DNA of 64,000 bases from Candidatus Nanogingivalis gingivitcus (GCF_004151455.1 NZ_PRLK01000002.1:21051-85050); one strand, 5' to 3'. Positions 1 through 8,774 are shown, numbered from the stretch's first letter. Numbers and translations are program-made. The notes: generated from the sequence alone by a model not told the origin.

Positions 1-598
1 AGCTAGATAATATCCCGTCTTCAGCATCCATCCATGAGCCTATTTTATTTTCTATACCGAAAAGACCAACAGTATATTGATCAAAGCTTTTATATATAAG
101 CTTGCCTTTCCCCATAATAACTTGTTCTGCTGTAACTAGAAAATTACGATTGCCACGATAATGTAAAATTGCAGATATATCTGGCAAAAATTGAACAGTA
201 TCCGCCAAGTGTTTACTTGCATTTATGGAGAAATTTTGATGAAAATAGAATTTTAAATCGAGTTTATTTGAAGATAAATTACGAATTTTTACTTGTCGAA
301 TAAAAGTATCATACTCACTAGGAACTAAGCTTGTAATGTCTATTTGAATATCTAAATCAGGGTGAGTTGCAATAGTTTTAGCAATTAAAGAATTATTTAC
401 ATATTCCGTTTGCAAAAACCATTCTTGATTTATCCAATACATTTTTTCATTAATATAAATCCCTATACGATGGAAGATATCCTCCCCTAGAGTATGGTTA
501 TTATAGCCGTTATCTGGAAAATAAAAATCACTAACAAGGCCATGTTCATTTAGGCCAATATTAACATTTCCGTTACTTAATATTGCACTTTTTGACAT
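1..598 (-). CDS. GH15 family glucoamylase/trehalase-like glycosidase (N-terminal part; C-terminus outside window)
   Basis: The first ~199 codons of a larger gene that runs off the left edge. The N-terminus starts with SKSAILSNGNVNIGLNEHG, then FYFPDNGYNNH, which is typical of the N-terminal beta-sandwich domain of GH15 glucoamylases and trehalases from archaea and CPR bacteria. The catalytic (alpha/alpha)6 barrel is not visible, so the substrate (maltodextrin, glycogen or trehalose) cannot be decided. The ATG at 598 lies one base after the stop of the GH57 gene, so it is the third gene of a minus-strand operon with a glycosyltransferase and GH57. Together they suggest release of glucose from alpha-glucan in the cytoplasm. 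Family assignment is by motif memory, not by search. Confidence 0.85.
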   Translation of the reverse strand, partial: MSKSAILSNGNVNIGLNEHGLVSDFYFPDNGYNNHTLGEDIFHRIGIYINEKMYWINQEWFLQTEYVNNSLIAKTIATHPDLDIQIDITSLVPSEYDTFIRQVKIRNLSSNKLDLKFYFHQNFSINASKHLADTVQFLPDISAILHYRGNRNFLVTAEQVIMGKGKLIYKSFDQYTVGLFGIENKIGSWMDAEDGILSS

Positions 599-599
599 C

Positions 600-1898
600 T
601 TATTTTAGAACCTTTTTATGTAGTTTATTGGCATAAATTCCTATTTTCTTACTGATTATTTTAAATTGTTCACTTGGCATTAGTTCTGTAATATTCCGTA
701 AACGATATTTCATATCATTAACTGCATCCATAAAATACAAGAATGCATCATATGGGGATTTATAAGGGGAGAAATAGGCATGCACATCACCATCATTCCA
801 AAACTTCGTGCACATATAGTATGGGTGATCGCTAGTAGTTAATCTTCGCCAGTCTTCTACTATATTACCATCATTACACTTATAGATTTTATCTTTTAGT
901 GAATAAATTGATTTCATAGCCTGTTTCTGCATAGAATTGCCTAGCCATGCCGATAAGTCGCGTTCGCTATCCGCCCAAGTAACTGTTTGGGGTAATGATA
1001 TTTGAGAAACAGGTTTGCTAGAATTTGCAGCTTCAGTAACAGTATAGAAAGTATGATTAGGTGCTTCTAGCCATCTACCAACAAGATCCTCAAAAAAGCT
1101 AAAAATACCAGATTCTTCCCATTGGTGCTCGCCGAAAGTCTCATAATCCATAAACAAATTTATTAAATTTCCGTGATAGCTAGCAGACTTTAACCAACTA
1201 ATATATTTATTGGTAGTAAGTGGATACTCTTTCCAGTGAGGGTTAGAAAAACGAAAGGCTAAATCATCACTTAATCTATAATTCTTCATAAGTAATCGTA
1301 TATTATTAGTGCCTTTAGGACGATAAACGAAATTAGGGGAACGCCATTTTAAGACTTTATCCCATCCCTCAGCTAGAATAGTTTTAAAACCAAAATCATC
1401 AGCCCATTTTGCTAAGTCATCATTATAAGCTAATTCAGTGTTGCGAAAAGCTGTAGTTTCTACACCAAATATTTCTTTAATTTTTTCTTTATGAGCAATA
1501 ACCTGATTTTTGAATTCATCTTTGTCATAAAAAAAGGCTAAACTGTGATAATATGTTTCGCTAACAATTTCAACCTTTCCTGTTTTTACTAGGCGTTTAA
1601 AACTATCTAAAACTTCAGGGTAAAATTCTATTGCTTGGTCTATAAATGTACCTGTTATAGATATAGATAAGCGAAAATCAGGATATGTAAGTAGTAGCTT
1701 TTCTAAAAGTGCATTCATAGGAAGGTAGGATTTGTCGGCTACTTTACGAAAAATTTCACCATTTGACTGCCTATATATGCCAGCACCTTCTTTAAAATAC
1801 TTCTTTTCTACATCACCAATAGCAAAAACAGAATAATCATCCCTAATACGCCATGGTTGATGTACGTGCAAATATAAAACTATCGCTTTTTTATCCAT
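600..1898 (-). CDS. GH57 family alpha-amylase/4-alpha-glucanotransferase-like enzyme
   Basis: A 432-residue protein of the size of a compact GH57 enzyme. Region I is HVHQPW at residues 11-16. The region with the likely catalytic nucleophile reads FRNTELAYN (Glu155), and the region with the acid/base reads FMDYETFGEH (Asp251). These match the GH57 conserved regions of retaining alpha-glucan enzymes. There is no signal peptide, so action is cytoplasmic, on glycogen-like or maltodextrin substrate. The start ATG lies just after the stop of the upstream glycosyltransferase (stop at 1901), and GH15 follows one base after its own stop, so the three genes are one transcript. Amylase, branching and transferase activities cannot be separated from this sequence. 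Confidence 0.9.
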   Translation of the reverse strand: MDKKAIVLYLHVHQPWRIRDDYSVFAIGDVEKKYFKEGAGIYRQSNGEIFRKVADKSYLPMNALLEKLLLTYPDFRLSISITGTFIDQAIEFYPEVLDSFKRLVKTGKVEIVSETYYHSLAFFYDKDEFKNQVIAHKEKIKEIFGVETTAFRNTELAYNDDLAKWADDFGFKTILAEGWDKVLKWRSPNFVYRPKGTNNIRLLMKNYRLSDDLAFRFSNPHWKEYPLTTNKYISWLKSASYHGNLINLFMDYETFGEHQWEESGIFSFFEDLVGRWLEAPNHTFYTVTEAANSSKPVSQISLPQTVTWADSERDLSAWLGNSMQKQAMKSIYSLKDKIYKCNDGNIVEDWRRLTTSDHPYYMCTKFWNDGDVHAYFSPYKSPYDAFLYFMDAVNDMKYRLRNITELMPSEQFKIISKKIGIYANKLHKKVLK

Positions 1899-1900
1899 TT

Positions 1901-3109
1901 CTATTTTTTACGACTCTCACTTTGTATACTTAAAAATTCATGCATAATTTGTTCTGCTATTTTTGACCATGTAATAGTAGTATATTCTTTTTTAACACCT
2001 CTTTTTAAATATCTTAATAGAGAAGGAGAGGTTGATACAGCTAAGAGATGGCTTGCTAATTTATGAGTATCCCAAAAATCATAACGTAAAATATTCTTAA
2101 GAACTTCACTAACTCCAGATTGCTTAGATATTATTAAGGCATTATTAAAATGTGCAGCTTCTAGAGCTGTTAAGCCAAAAGGCTCATTAACTGAGCTCAT
2201 CACAAACACGTCAGAGATACTATAAGCGTCTCGCCAGCGTTCTCCTCGCAAAAAACCAGTAAAGAATACTTTTTCCGAAATACCCAATTCTGCTGTTTTT
2301 TCAATTAATTCATTACGCTGTTCTCCGTCTCCTACTAAAATAAGCGCCATTTTAGGATTTTTTTGGCTAGCCCTAGCGAATGCCTCTAACAAATATGTAA
2401 GACCTTTTTGAACAGTAAAGCGCGTTAAAGTCATAACTACTGTATAACCTTTAGTTTTAAGGTATTCTATATAGCGAAAAGTTCTATCATCATAGTCATT
2501 TATAGTAGCTAAAGATGATGGTTCAATTGCATTATAAACTACCTCTATTTTGCCTTCATCCACCTTATATTCTTTTAAGATAATATCCTTTGTATTTTTG
2601 GATACAGCAAAAACTTTATCGGAATTGGTGATACCTTTATATTCAATATCATGAACTTGAGGGTTACCATAGCCACCACCAGAACGATCAAACTCTGTTG
2701 CATGAATATGAGATATAAGTGGGGCACCAGTAATATTTTTAGCTATAATACCTGCCTCCATAGTTAGCCAGTCGTGGGCATGTATGATATCTGGACGGTT
2801 TTTAGGGTCTTCTAGATATTTTTTAATAAATTCAATATAAGATAGCTGAACAGAGCGAATATCAGAAGTTAGAGTATGGTGTTTAGAGAAGGTGAAAGAA
2901 TTATAAGGATTCATGTACGAGCTAAAAGGAAAGTCTGTAGCATTTACTACTTTCATAAAATTAATATCGTCATGTTTTTCGCTATAGGGAACTACAAAAT
3001 CAATATCTGCTCCTGCTTTAGCTAGTGCTTTAGCCATATAAAAACAGGCTACACCTAAACCACCACTGTTATGAGGAGGAAGCTCCCACCCGAGCATTAA
3101 AATCTTCAT
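1901..3109 (-). CDS. Glycogen-synthase-like GT-B glycosyltransferase (GT4/GT5 type)
   Basis: 402 residues with a two-domain GT-B fold signature. The N-terminus MKILMLGWELPPHNSGGLG carries the GGLG donor loop, HAHDW follows near residue 110, and the C-terminal E-x7-E motif appears as NEPFGLTALEAA. These are the marks of bacterial and archaeal glycogen or starch synthases and related GT4 enzymes; ADP- or UDP-glucose is the likely donor. It is the promoter-proximal gene of the operon GT-GH57-GH15. The start follows AAAGGTGTTTA, a usable Shine-Dalgarno. Synthesis and breakdown enzymes in one transcript point to turnover of a storage alpha-glucan; the donor sugar is inferred only. Confidence 0.88.
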   Translation of the reverse strand: MKILMLGWELPPHNSGGLGVACFYMAKALAKAGADIDFVVPYSEKHDDINFMKVVNATDFPFSSYMNPYNSFTFSKHHTLTSDIRSVQLSYIEFIKKYLEDPKNRPDIIHAHDWLTMEAGIIAKNITGAPLISHIHATEFDRSGGGYGNPQVHDIEYKGITNSDKVFAVSKNTKDIILKEYKVDEGKIEVVYNAIEPSSLATINDYDDRTFRYIEYLKTKGYTVVMTLTRFTVQKGLTYLLEAFARASQKNPKMALILVGDGEQRNELIEKTAELGISEKVFFTGFLRGERWRDAYSISDVFVMSSVNEPFGLTALEAAHFNNALIISKQSGVSEVLKNILRYDFWDTHKLASHLLAVSTSPSLLRYLKRGVKKEYTTITWSKIAEQIMHEFLSIQSESRKK

Positions 3110-3176
3110 TAAACACCTTTATTTTTATTATCTATATAGTTTATTTTACATTATCCTATTTTTAAACGCAAGCATA

Positions 3177-3869
3177 TTAGATGTTGGGTGAATATTTTTT
3201 CATTTCCTCTACGTGTTTTTTATACTCAGGGTCATATTGTTCTACTTCTTTCCAAAATAGCTGCGAATGATTCATTTGACGAGTATGACAAAGTTCATGA
3301 ATAATCACATAGTCAATTAGATGATGCGGTAAATTCATTAGAGCTATATTTAGTGAAATTGTGCCACTTGAAGAACATGAGCCCCAGCGTGTTCTAGTGT
3401 GAGATAGTCTTAATTTAGTAAACTCGAAATCATATTTTTCTGCTAAAAAAGTTATTCTACGTGGCAAGTATGCTTTAGCTTGCTTTCGAAGAATTTTCGA
3501 TACGGTTTTGCGAATCTCCGATTGAACAAGTGAGTTTTCGAAAGCTAACCCTTGCGGAATTTGCACTAAAATCTGATTTCCTTCATTTGAAATTTTAATT
3601 TCTTCGCCCGAAAATTTTCTCAAAAAAAGCGTATGAGTTTTACCAATCAAATCTCCGTCTTGATAAGAATTTTTAGCGTTATGCGTTGCGAGCATTTTTC
3701 GAATTTCATCTCGATTACCGTTAACAAGCCGCCGAACAGCGAATTCTGGCGAATAATAGGGAATTGATGCACGCAAACTTCCATCAACACCGACAGAAAG
3801 TTTTACGGAGCGAGCGAGTTTATTTTTTCGAATTTTAATTTCACCAAACTCTTTATCAACAATAGCCAT
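3177..3869 (-). CDS. YgjP-like (DUF45) zinc metallopeptidase
   Basis: 230 residues. The C-terminal part holds VIIHELCHTRQMNHSQLFW, a zincin HExxH motif with the downstream NHSxxFW typical of the YgjP/DUF45 (M48-like) family, plus the conserved RTRWGSCSSSGTISLN stretch before it. No signal peptide or membrane segment is visible, so it is probably cytoplasmic. Biological role in the family is not settled. The gene is a single unit. Its -10 (TATAAT on the minus strand, 3876-3881) ends six bases before the ATG and there is no Shine-Dalgarno, so it is probably translated from a leaderless mRNA. Confidence 0.88.
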   Translation of the reverse strand: MAIVDKEFGEIKIRKNKLARSVKLSVGVDGSLRASIPYYSPEFAVRRLVNGNRDEIRKMLATHNAKNSYQDGDLIGKTHTLFLRKFSGEEIKISNEGNQILVQIPQGLAFENSLVQSEIRKTVSKILRKQAKAYLPRRITFLAEKYDFEFTKLRLSHTRTRWGSCSSSGTISLNIALMNLPHHLIDYVIIHELCHTRQMNHSQLFWKEVEQYDPEYKKHVEEMKKYSPNI

Positions 3870-3875
3870 AAAAAT

Positions 3876-3881
3876 ATTATA
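3876..3881 (-). promoter_or_regulatory. -10 element of the YgjP-like gene (leaderless)
   Basis: ATTATA on the plus strand is TATAAT on the coding strand. Six bases separate it from the start codon, so transcription would begin at or within a base or two of the ATG. Confidence 0.6.
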
Positions 3882-3900
3882 GTACTTTTAAAAAGAGTTA

Positions 3901-4311
3901 TCAAAATCTATTGCTACGTTTCAACATTTCTAATTCCTGGAGTTTTAGTCGAATATCTTTAAGCTTAGCAAAAATAATAAACGATAAATTATAAATTATC
4001 ACATACGCAAAAGGCGTGGCAATAAGACCACCGAGCCATGTACCACCCATAGCAAAATTTATAGAATTTAATGAAATAAAAACAGTTGCAATCGATATGA
4101 ATAAGAATATTCCTGCAAAAATATTCAAAGCACGCCGATGACTTTTAATCTTATTTTGTAAAATTTCAGGATTTTCAAGACTCTTAACCCTAAAATATTC
4201 AAAAATAGTAATAAGAAATCCTCCCAACACAAAAGTTGCTAACAATACCGTAAACATAAACACTGGAGAAAAAATAAGGCTGTAAAAAATAATAAAAAAA
4301 TTAATATCCAT
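3901..4311 (-). CDS. Small integral membrane protein, about four TM segments, unknown function
   Basis: 136 residues starting MDINFFIIFYSLIF. Hydrophobic segments lie near residues 4-35 (long, perhaps two helices), 62-82 and 92-115. A short basic/coiled tail ends the protein. The family is not recognised. An open frame continues upstream of this ATG but runs through tRNA-Trp, so the ATG at 4311 is preferred. A TATAAT on the coding strand (4321-4326) ends nine bases before it with no Shine-Dalgarno, which supports this start and a near-leaderless mRNA. Confidence 0.6.
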   Translation of the reverse strand: MDINFFIIFYSLIFSPVFMFTVLLATFVLGGFLITIFEYFRVKSLENPEILQNKIKSHRRALNIFAGIFLFISIATVFISLNSINFAMGGTWLGGLIATPFAYVIIYNLSFIIFAKLKDIRLKLQELEMLKRSNRF

Positions 4312-4320
4312 AACATAACC

Positions 4321-4326
4321 ATTATA
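4321..4326 (-). promoter_or_regulatory. Extended -10 element of the 136-residue membrane protein gene
   Basis: The coding strand reads GTGTATAAT, a TGn-extended -10, nine bases upstream of the ATG. It lies between the tRNA-Trp gene and the membrane protein gene. Confidence 0.5.
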
Positions 4327-4390
4327 CACTAGAATGAAGAAAACAAGTGTAAAATAAAAACCGCCAAGCCTGCGGAAAATAAATACATTT

Positions 4391-4466
4391 TGGCACGGGC
4401 AGAGAGACTCGAACTCCCGACACCAGGTTTTGGAGACCTGTGCTCTACCAACTGAGCTATGCCCGT
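4391..4466 (-). tRNA. tRNA-Trp (anticodon CCA)
   Basis: Read on the minus strand the gene starts ACGGGCATAGCTCAGTTGG. The acceptor stem ACGGGCA pairs with TGCCCGT, the D arm is normal, the anticodon loop CTCCAAA carries CCA, and the T arm is GTTCGAG-type. The 3' CCA is encoded (TGG at 4391-4393). It is a complete 76-nt cloverleaf. It decodes UGG only, consistent with UGA being a stop codon here. Confidence 0.97.
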
Positions 4467-4526
4467 ATATGTAGTGTATTATAACATTAATTATAAACAA
4501 AAACAATAAGTTATTAGCTTAAGCTA

Positions 4527-4555
4527 TTGACAAAATAGCTTAATTATGCTAGAAT
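4527..4555 (+). promoter_or_regulatory. Strong sigma-70-type promoter of the orphan gene at 4646
   Basis: TTGACA (4527-4532), a 17-base spacer, and TAGAAT (4550-4555) preceded by TATGC, an extended -10. Predicted start is near 4562, giving an ~84-nt leader. Confidence 0.8.
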
Positions 4556-4561
4556 ATTAAC

Positions 4562-4645
4562 AAGTTGAAGTTCAATAAGAGTTGAGCTTCGGCTCGAAAC
4601 TTTAAAGTTGAACTTCTTCAAATATATATTTTGGAGGGCCTAAAA
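4562..4645 (+). promoter_or_regulatory. Structured 5' leader with UUCG hairpin and complementarity to the gene's own 3' UTR
   Basis: The leader contains GAGC-TTCG-GCTC (4584-4595), a UUCG tetraloop hairpin. Around it GAAGTTCAA (4567-4575) is fully complementary to TTGAACTTC (4608-4616), closing a larger stem. The word AAAGTTGAACTT (4604-4615) is also fully complementary, over 12 bases, to AAGTTCAACTTT (5028-5039), which starts inside the stop codon. The two pairings are mutually exclusive and the second arm sits just before the ribosome binding site GGAGGG. Confidence 0.6.
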
Positions 4646-5029
4646 ATGGCTAATGTAGAAAAAGAACTAAAAAATATTATGAATAGCGAAATCATTGCAA
4701 AAGCAAAGAAAAAAGCTACTCGTATGGAATGTAACACTGCTGTAGTAGGGGCAAGACAGATTGAAAAAATGGATCTAAGTGAAGCACGCGAATTAGTAGA
4801 TAATGCAATCTACTTACTAGCAAAAACTACACACGAAGGCAGAGATCAATTATCATACGCTTTCCGTAAAGAAGTTTTTGAATTCATCCAAAGAATGAAT
4901 CCAATTGTATCTTGTTGGAAAGGCACTGAATGGAATAATTTTTGGTATTTAGTTAAAATTTACGATAGTAGAACTCAATTACCACTATTCCAAAATGGTT
5001 TCTTCTGTGACACCCACAAAATTGCTTAA
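4646..5029 (+). CDS. Orphan 127-residue protein, unknown function
   Basis: I do not recognise a family. The protein starts MANVEKELKNIM, is soluble and mixed helical, with three cysteines (near residues 29, 89 and 120) and a Trp-rich stretch WKGTEWNNFWYLV near residues 91-103. The start is set by GGAGGG ending seven bases upstream of the ATG at 4646; an in-frame TTG inside that Shine-Dalgarno is not credible. It is a single-gene unit with a consensus promoter, a folded leader and its own terminator, which suggests strong and regulated expression. There is no signal peptide. Confidence 0.75.
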   Translation: MANVEKELKNIMNSEIIAKAKKKATRMECNTAVVGARQIEKMDLSEARELVDNAIYLLAKTTHEGRDQLSYAFRKEVFEFIQRMNPIVSCWKGTEWNNFWYLVKIYDSRTQLPLFQNGFFCDTHKIA

Positions 5030-5040
5030 GTTCAACTTTT

Positions 5041-5066
5041 AATCCCTGATATAATCAGGGATTTTT
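5041..5066 (+). terminator. Intrinsic terminator of the orphan gene at 4646
   Basis: AATCCCTGA (5041-5049) pairs with TCAGGGATT (5055-5063) over a 5-base loop, followed by a T run. Confidence 0.9.
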
Positions 5067-5106
5067 CTTTGCATAAAAAAATAAACCCCATTTACTAATG
5101 GGGTTT
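5067..5106 (-). terminator. Hairpin terminator facing the ABC exporter operon; shares a 25-base module with 55222-55246
   Basis: AAACCCCAT (5083-5091) pairs with ATGGGGTTT (5098-5106). On the minus strand it is followed by ATTTTTTTATGC, a good U tract. Bases 5067-5091 match 55222-55246 in 24 of 25 positions. Confidence 0.7.
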
Positions 5107-5200
5107 ATGCTTGTTTTAATCATGTATCCGTTTCAACTAACGCCACCGTCGAAAAATAAGATGGTTATATATTTTAAACTATTTTAGCTTTTTTGTTAAA

Positions 5201-5231
5201 AATAATAGGTCTTCAGTTGAGACCTATTATT
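5201..5231 (-). terminator. Hairpin at the 3' end of the ABC exporter operon
   Basis: AATAATAGGTCT (5201-5212) pairs over 12 bases with AGACCTATTATT (5220-5231), overlapping the stop codon of the exporter gene. The U tract is weak; the hairpin at 5083-5106 downstream probably completes termination. Confidence 0.6.
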
Positions 5232-7026
5232 CTAAACTACTGGCAAATTGTGAATTATACAAGGCTGAATAATGGCCTTTTATTTTTAGTAGTTCATCAT
5301 GAGTACCTTGTTCGATAATATTACCTTTATCCATCACTAATATTAAATCAGCATTACGGATAGTGGATAGCCTATGAGCGATAACAAAGCTAGTTCTTCC
5401 GTGAGCTAAGTTATCCATAGCAGACTGAATAGCAGCTTCTGTGCGTGTATCTACAGAACTAGTTGCTTCATCAAGAATCAACATAGGAGAATCGGCTAGA
5501 ATAGCTCTTGCTATAGTTAGTAGCTGTTTTTCACCTGAAGATATATTATCTACATCTTGAGATATGATTGTATTGTATCCTTCTGGGAGAGTTCTTATGA
5601 AGTGGTCGGCATGGGCAGCTTTAGCCGCTACAACAACTTCTTCGTGCGTTGCGTCTGGTTTTCCATATTTTAAGTTCTCTTCAATAGTACCATTAAATAG
5701 CCAGGTATCTTGTAGAACCATTCCAAATAATGAGCGAATATCTCTTCTAGATACTTTTGAGGTATCTACGCCATCTATCTTTATTTTTCCACTATCAATA
5801 TCATAAAAACGCATTAGTAGGTTTACTATTGTAGTTTTACCAGCACCTGTTGGACCAACAATAGCAACATTAGAATTTGGCTGAATAGTAGCTGAAAAGT
5901 TGGTAATTACTGGTTTGTTAGGAGAGTAAGAGAAGTTTACTTTGCTAAATTCTACATGGCCTTTAATATTTTTAGGCATTTTTTCAGCGTTTTCCTCTTC
6001 TTTTTCTTCTTCGGCGTCCAAAAAGTTAAATACTCGTTCGCTAGCAGCTAGGGTAGTTTGTATTACAGTCATTGAATTAGCTATTTGGGCTAATGGCTGC
6101 GTAAATGAACCCATATACTGGATAAATGCTGAAACATCACCAACACTCATTTGTCCATTAATAGCTTTAAGCCCACCTATTAAGGCTATTACTAAACGAG
6201 AAATATTACGAATTAGACCCATTAGTGGATAAATTAAACCACCAAAGAATTGTGATTTCCATGAATTAGAGAACATCTCATTATTAATAGCTTTAAATTT
6301 ATTAACAGAATCTTCTTCACCATTATAAGACTTAATGATTTCATGATTGCTTAACATTTCTTCAGTAAAGGCGTTAATTTTTCCAGTGGTGCCTTGAAGG
6401 CTTAGGAAATATATTTGCGTAAATTTAGTAACTATAGCTATTAAACCAACAGCCACTATGGCAGTAACCCCGGCAATTAAACTCATTTCTAAATTAATCT
6501 TCACCATCATTACGGCAACGCCAATGATAACAGTAACTGAAAATAGAATTTGATTCACACTTTCTACAAGATTATCACTAATAGTTTCAATATCATTAGT
6601 AATAATAGAAACGGTATCACCAGTCTTATTTTTATCTAAAAATGACAGAGGCAAGCGAGAGATTTTACTAGAAGTTTGCTCACGCATTTTAAATACAATA
6701 TCTTGAACCATATTAGCCATTAACCAGTTTTGTAAATAACCAAATAGACCAGAAGCGATACATATAGCTAAGAGCATTATTGCTAAGCTTGTTATTTTTG
6801 CGAAATCTGGAATAAATTTAATTCCGTTTTGGGTTATTTCAAAATTAGCTGAAATAGCGTTAATTATATCACCAATTAGCTGTGGGCTAACAATAGTAGA
6901 AAAAGCTGATATTATAACTGCAAGAACAAAAAAGAATAAAGATACTTTGTACTGTTTGAAGTAAGATAGTAGTCGTAATAAAGATTTTACTATATTTTTA
7001 GGCTTCATATTTTTATTATCTCGCAT
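5227..7026 (-). CDS. ABC exporter half-transporter, catalytically complete subunit
   Basis: 599 residues: a six-helix transmembrane domain (about residues 20-330), then a nucleotide-binding domain. Walker A is GPTGAGKTT, the signature is ISSGEKQ, Walker B is LILDEATSSVD with the catalytic Glu, and the H-loop is IAHRLST. The signature SSGEKQ departs from SGGQ at one site. It follows the partner gene after a 5-base gap, with GGAG inside the partner's last codons, so translation is coupled. The pair forms a heterodimeric exporter of the LmrCD/TmrAB type in the inner membrane. The substrate (drug, lipid or peptide) is unknown. Confidence 0.9.
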   Translation of the reverse strand: MRDNKNMKPKNIVKSLLRLLSYFKQYKVSLFFFVLAVIISAFSTIVSPQLIGDIINAISANFEITQNGIKFIPDFAKITSLAIMLLAICIASGLFGYLQNWLMANMVQDIVFKMREQTSSKISRLPLSFLDKNKTGDTVSIITNDIETISDNLVESVNQILFSVTVIIGVAVMMVKINLEMSLIAGVTAIVAVGLIAIVTKFTQIYFLSLQGTTGKINAFTEEMLSNHEIIKSYNGEEDSVNKFKAINNEMFSNSWKSQFFGGLIYPLMGLIRNISRLVIALIGGLKAINGQMSVGDVSAFIQYMGSFTQPLAQIANSMTVIQTTLAASERVFNFLDAEEEKEEENAEKMPKNIKGHVEFSKVNFSYSPNKPVITNFSATIQPNSNVAIVGPTGAGKTTIVNLLMRFYDIDSGKIKIDGVDTSKVSRRDIRSLFGMVLQDTWLFNGTIEENLKYGKPDATHEEVVVAAKAAHADHFIRTLPEGYNTIISQDVDNISSGEKQLLTIARAILADSPMLILDEATSSVDTRTEAAIQSAMDNLAHGRTSFVIAHRLSTIRNADLILVMDKGNIIEQGTHDELLKIKGHYSALYNSQFASSLE

Positions 7027-7031
7027 AAATA

Positions 7032-8774
7032 TTACTCCTTTCCTTTCTGTGAAGTTGTAAGCTCTTCTACACTTAACTGGCTAGACGCTATTTGCTTATA
7101 AACTTCATTTTCTTTTAAGAGCTCTTCATGTTTACCAATACCTACTATTCGTCCACTATCTAATACTACTATTTTATCGGCGTCCATAATAGTAGCTATT
7201 CTTTGGGCAACTATAAACTTAGTGCGTTTTTTAGTTTTAAGAGCTAACTGAGCACGTAATTTGGCGTCTGTTTGATAGTCTAAAGCAGAAAAGCTATCAT
7301 CAAAAATCATAATAGGAGAATTTTTAGCTATAGCCCTAGATATAGACAAACGCTGTTTTTGACCACCTGAAAAATTCTTGCCTCCTTGCTCAACAGGGGA
7401 TGAGATATCTTCTGGTAATTTTTGTACAAATTCCCAACCTTGAGCAATTTTTAAAGCTTCAATTATTTGCTCATCAGTTAGATCTGACCCATAGCTAATA
7501 TTAGATCTAATATCTCCTGCAAACAGCATTGCCTTTTGTGGAGCATAACCAATTAGCTTTCTTAATTCTTTTTGAGAGAGTTCTTTAATATCTACTCCAC
7601 CAATTAAAATTTTACCTTTAGAAATATCATAAAAACGGGGGATTAATTTAGCAATAGTAGATTTACCTGAACCAGTACCACCAATAACAGCAATAGTTTC
7701 TCCTTGCTTAACTTTAAAAGAAATGTCTTCTAAAACATAGTCTTCACCACCTTGATATTTAAAGCTAACATCTTTAAATTCAATTGAGAATTCAGTAGGT
7801 AATTTACGTGTCTTTTTTCTATCTTTTACTGATATATCCGTATTTAATACCTCTTTCATTCTGTTAATAGAAACAAACATTCTTGGCAAAAATACAAATA
7901 ACATAGAAAGCATAGTAAAAGCAAAAGTTATTTGGCTAATATACTGTATTAGGGAAAAGATATCACCAACTAGTATAGAATCATCTTTAACTAAGTAAGA
8001 ACCGATCCAAGCAATAGCTACAAGTGATAAGCCAGAAACTAGAGTTAGCCATGGTGATATAACACCAAAAATACGCTCAAGGAATATATTTAATTTTAAG
8101 TTTTCTTTATTTATTTTAGAAAATTTATCTTGCTCGATTTTATCTTTTTGATAAGCTCTAATAACCCTTGTGCCAGTAATTATTTGACGTGACTGTAAAT
8201 TCATTTTGTCTACTAATTTCCTGGAAACTTCAATTTTAGGCATAGCAAAAATAGATATAAATATAGTCATAGCTATAATTGCAAAGATTGTTCCACCAAC
8301 AACCCAGCTCATCTGTCCAGAAATTGACCAAACATTTATAATAGCACCAATACCAACAAAAGGTGCATACACACCCATTCGCATAGCCATTGTAAAAGTT
8401 TGTTGAAATTGGCGAGCATCATTAGTTATTCTTGCCATTAAGCTAGCTACTGAGAATTTTCCAAATTCATTCATTGAAAAATCTTCTATTTTAGTGAAAA
8501 TATCTCTTCGAATATCACGAGCAATTGCTCCAGCAGAACGAGATGCAAAAAAGATAGAAGTAAGCATGATTGCGCCACTAAATAATGAAAGGCCAATCAT
8601 CTCAAAACCAGTAGCATAAATTACTGCTAAATCTTTTTTAGCAACACCTTCACTAATAAGCTTACCTGTATATTTAGGTAATTCCATATCTATTTTAGCT
8701 GAAAGTATAATAAAAACTAACATTAAAAATACCGATACCCAATATTTTTTAGCGTAATGAAAAATAAATTTCAA
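7032..8774 (-). CDS. ABC exporter half-transporter, degenerate-site subunit
   Basis: 580 residues with the same TMD-NBD order. Walker A GGTGSGKST and signature FSGGQKQ are intact. The Walker B end reads IMIFDDSFSALD, so the catalytic Glu is replaced by Asp, and the switch His is Gln (VAQRIAT). This pattern marks the degenerate-site half of heterodimeric type IV exporters; only one of the two composite ATPase sites would hydrolyse ATP well. The start codon is TTG at 8774, preceded by GAAAGGA on the coding strand. It is the first gene of the two-gene operon. Confidence 0.88.
   Translation of the reverse strand: MKFIFHYAKKYWVSVFLMLVFIILSAKIDMELPKYTGKLISEGVAKKDLAVIYATGFEMIGLSLFSGAIMLTSIFFASRSAGAIARDIRRDIFTKIEDFSMNEFGKFSVASLMARITNDARQFQQTFTMAMRMGVYAPFVGIGAIINVWSISGQMSWVVGGTIFAIIAMTIFISIFAMPKIEVSRKLVDKMNLQSRQIITGTRVIRAYQKDKIEQDKFSKINKENLKLNIFLERIFGVISPWLTLVSGLSLVAIAWIGSYLVKDDSILVGDIFSLIQYISQITFAFTMLSMLFVFLPRMFVSINRMKEVLNTDISVKDRKKTRKLPTEFSIEFKDVSFKYQGGEDYVLEDISFKVKQGETIAVIGGTGSGKSTIAKLIPRFYDISKGKILIGGVDIKELSQKELRKLIGYAPQKAMLFAGDIRSNISYGSDLTDEQIIEALKIAQGWEFVQKLPEDISSPVEQGGKNFSGGQKQRLSISRAIAKNSPIMIFDDSFSALDYQTDAKLRAQLALKTKKRTKFIVAQRIATIMDADKIVVLDSGRIVGIGKHEELLKENEVYKQIASSQLSVEELTTSQKGKE

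Noticed and set aside
4312-4506. Upstream extension of the 136-residue membrane protein frame
   Set aside because: It runs straight through tRNA-Trp (4391-4466) and over the promoter, so the longer protein is not real.
5564-6232. Plus-strand open frames within the ABC exporter gene
   Set aside because: They are antisense shadows of a conserved protein and have no ribosome sites of their own.
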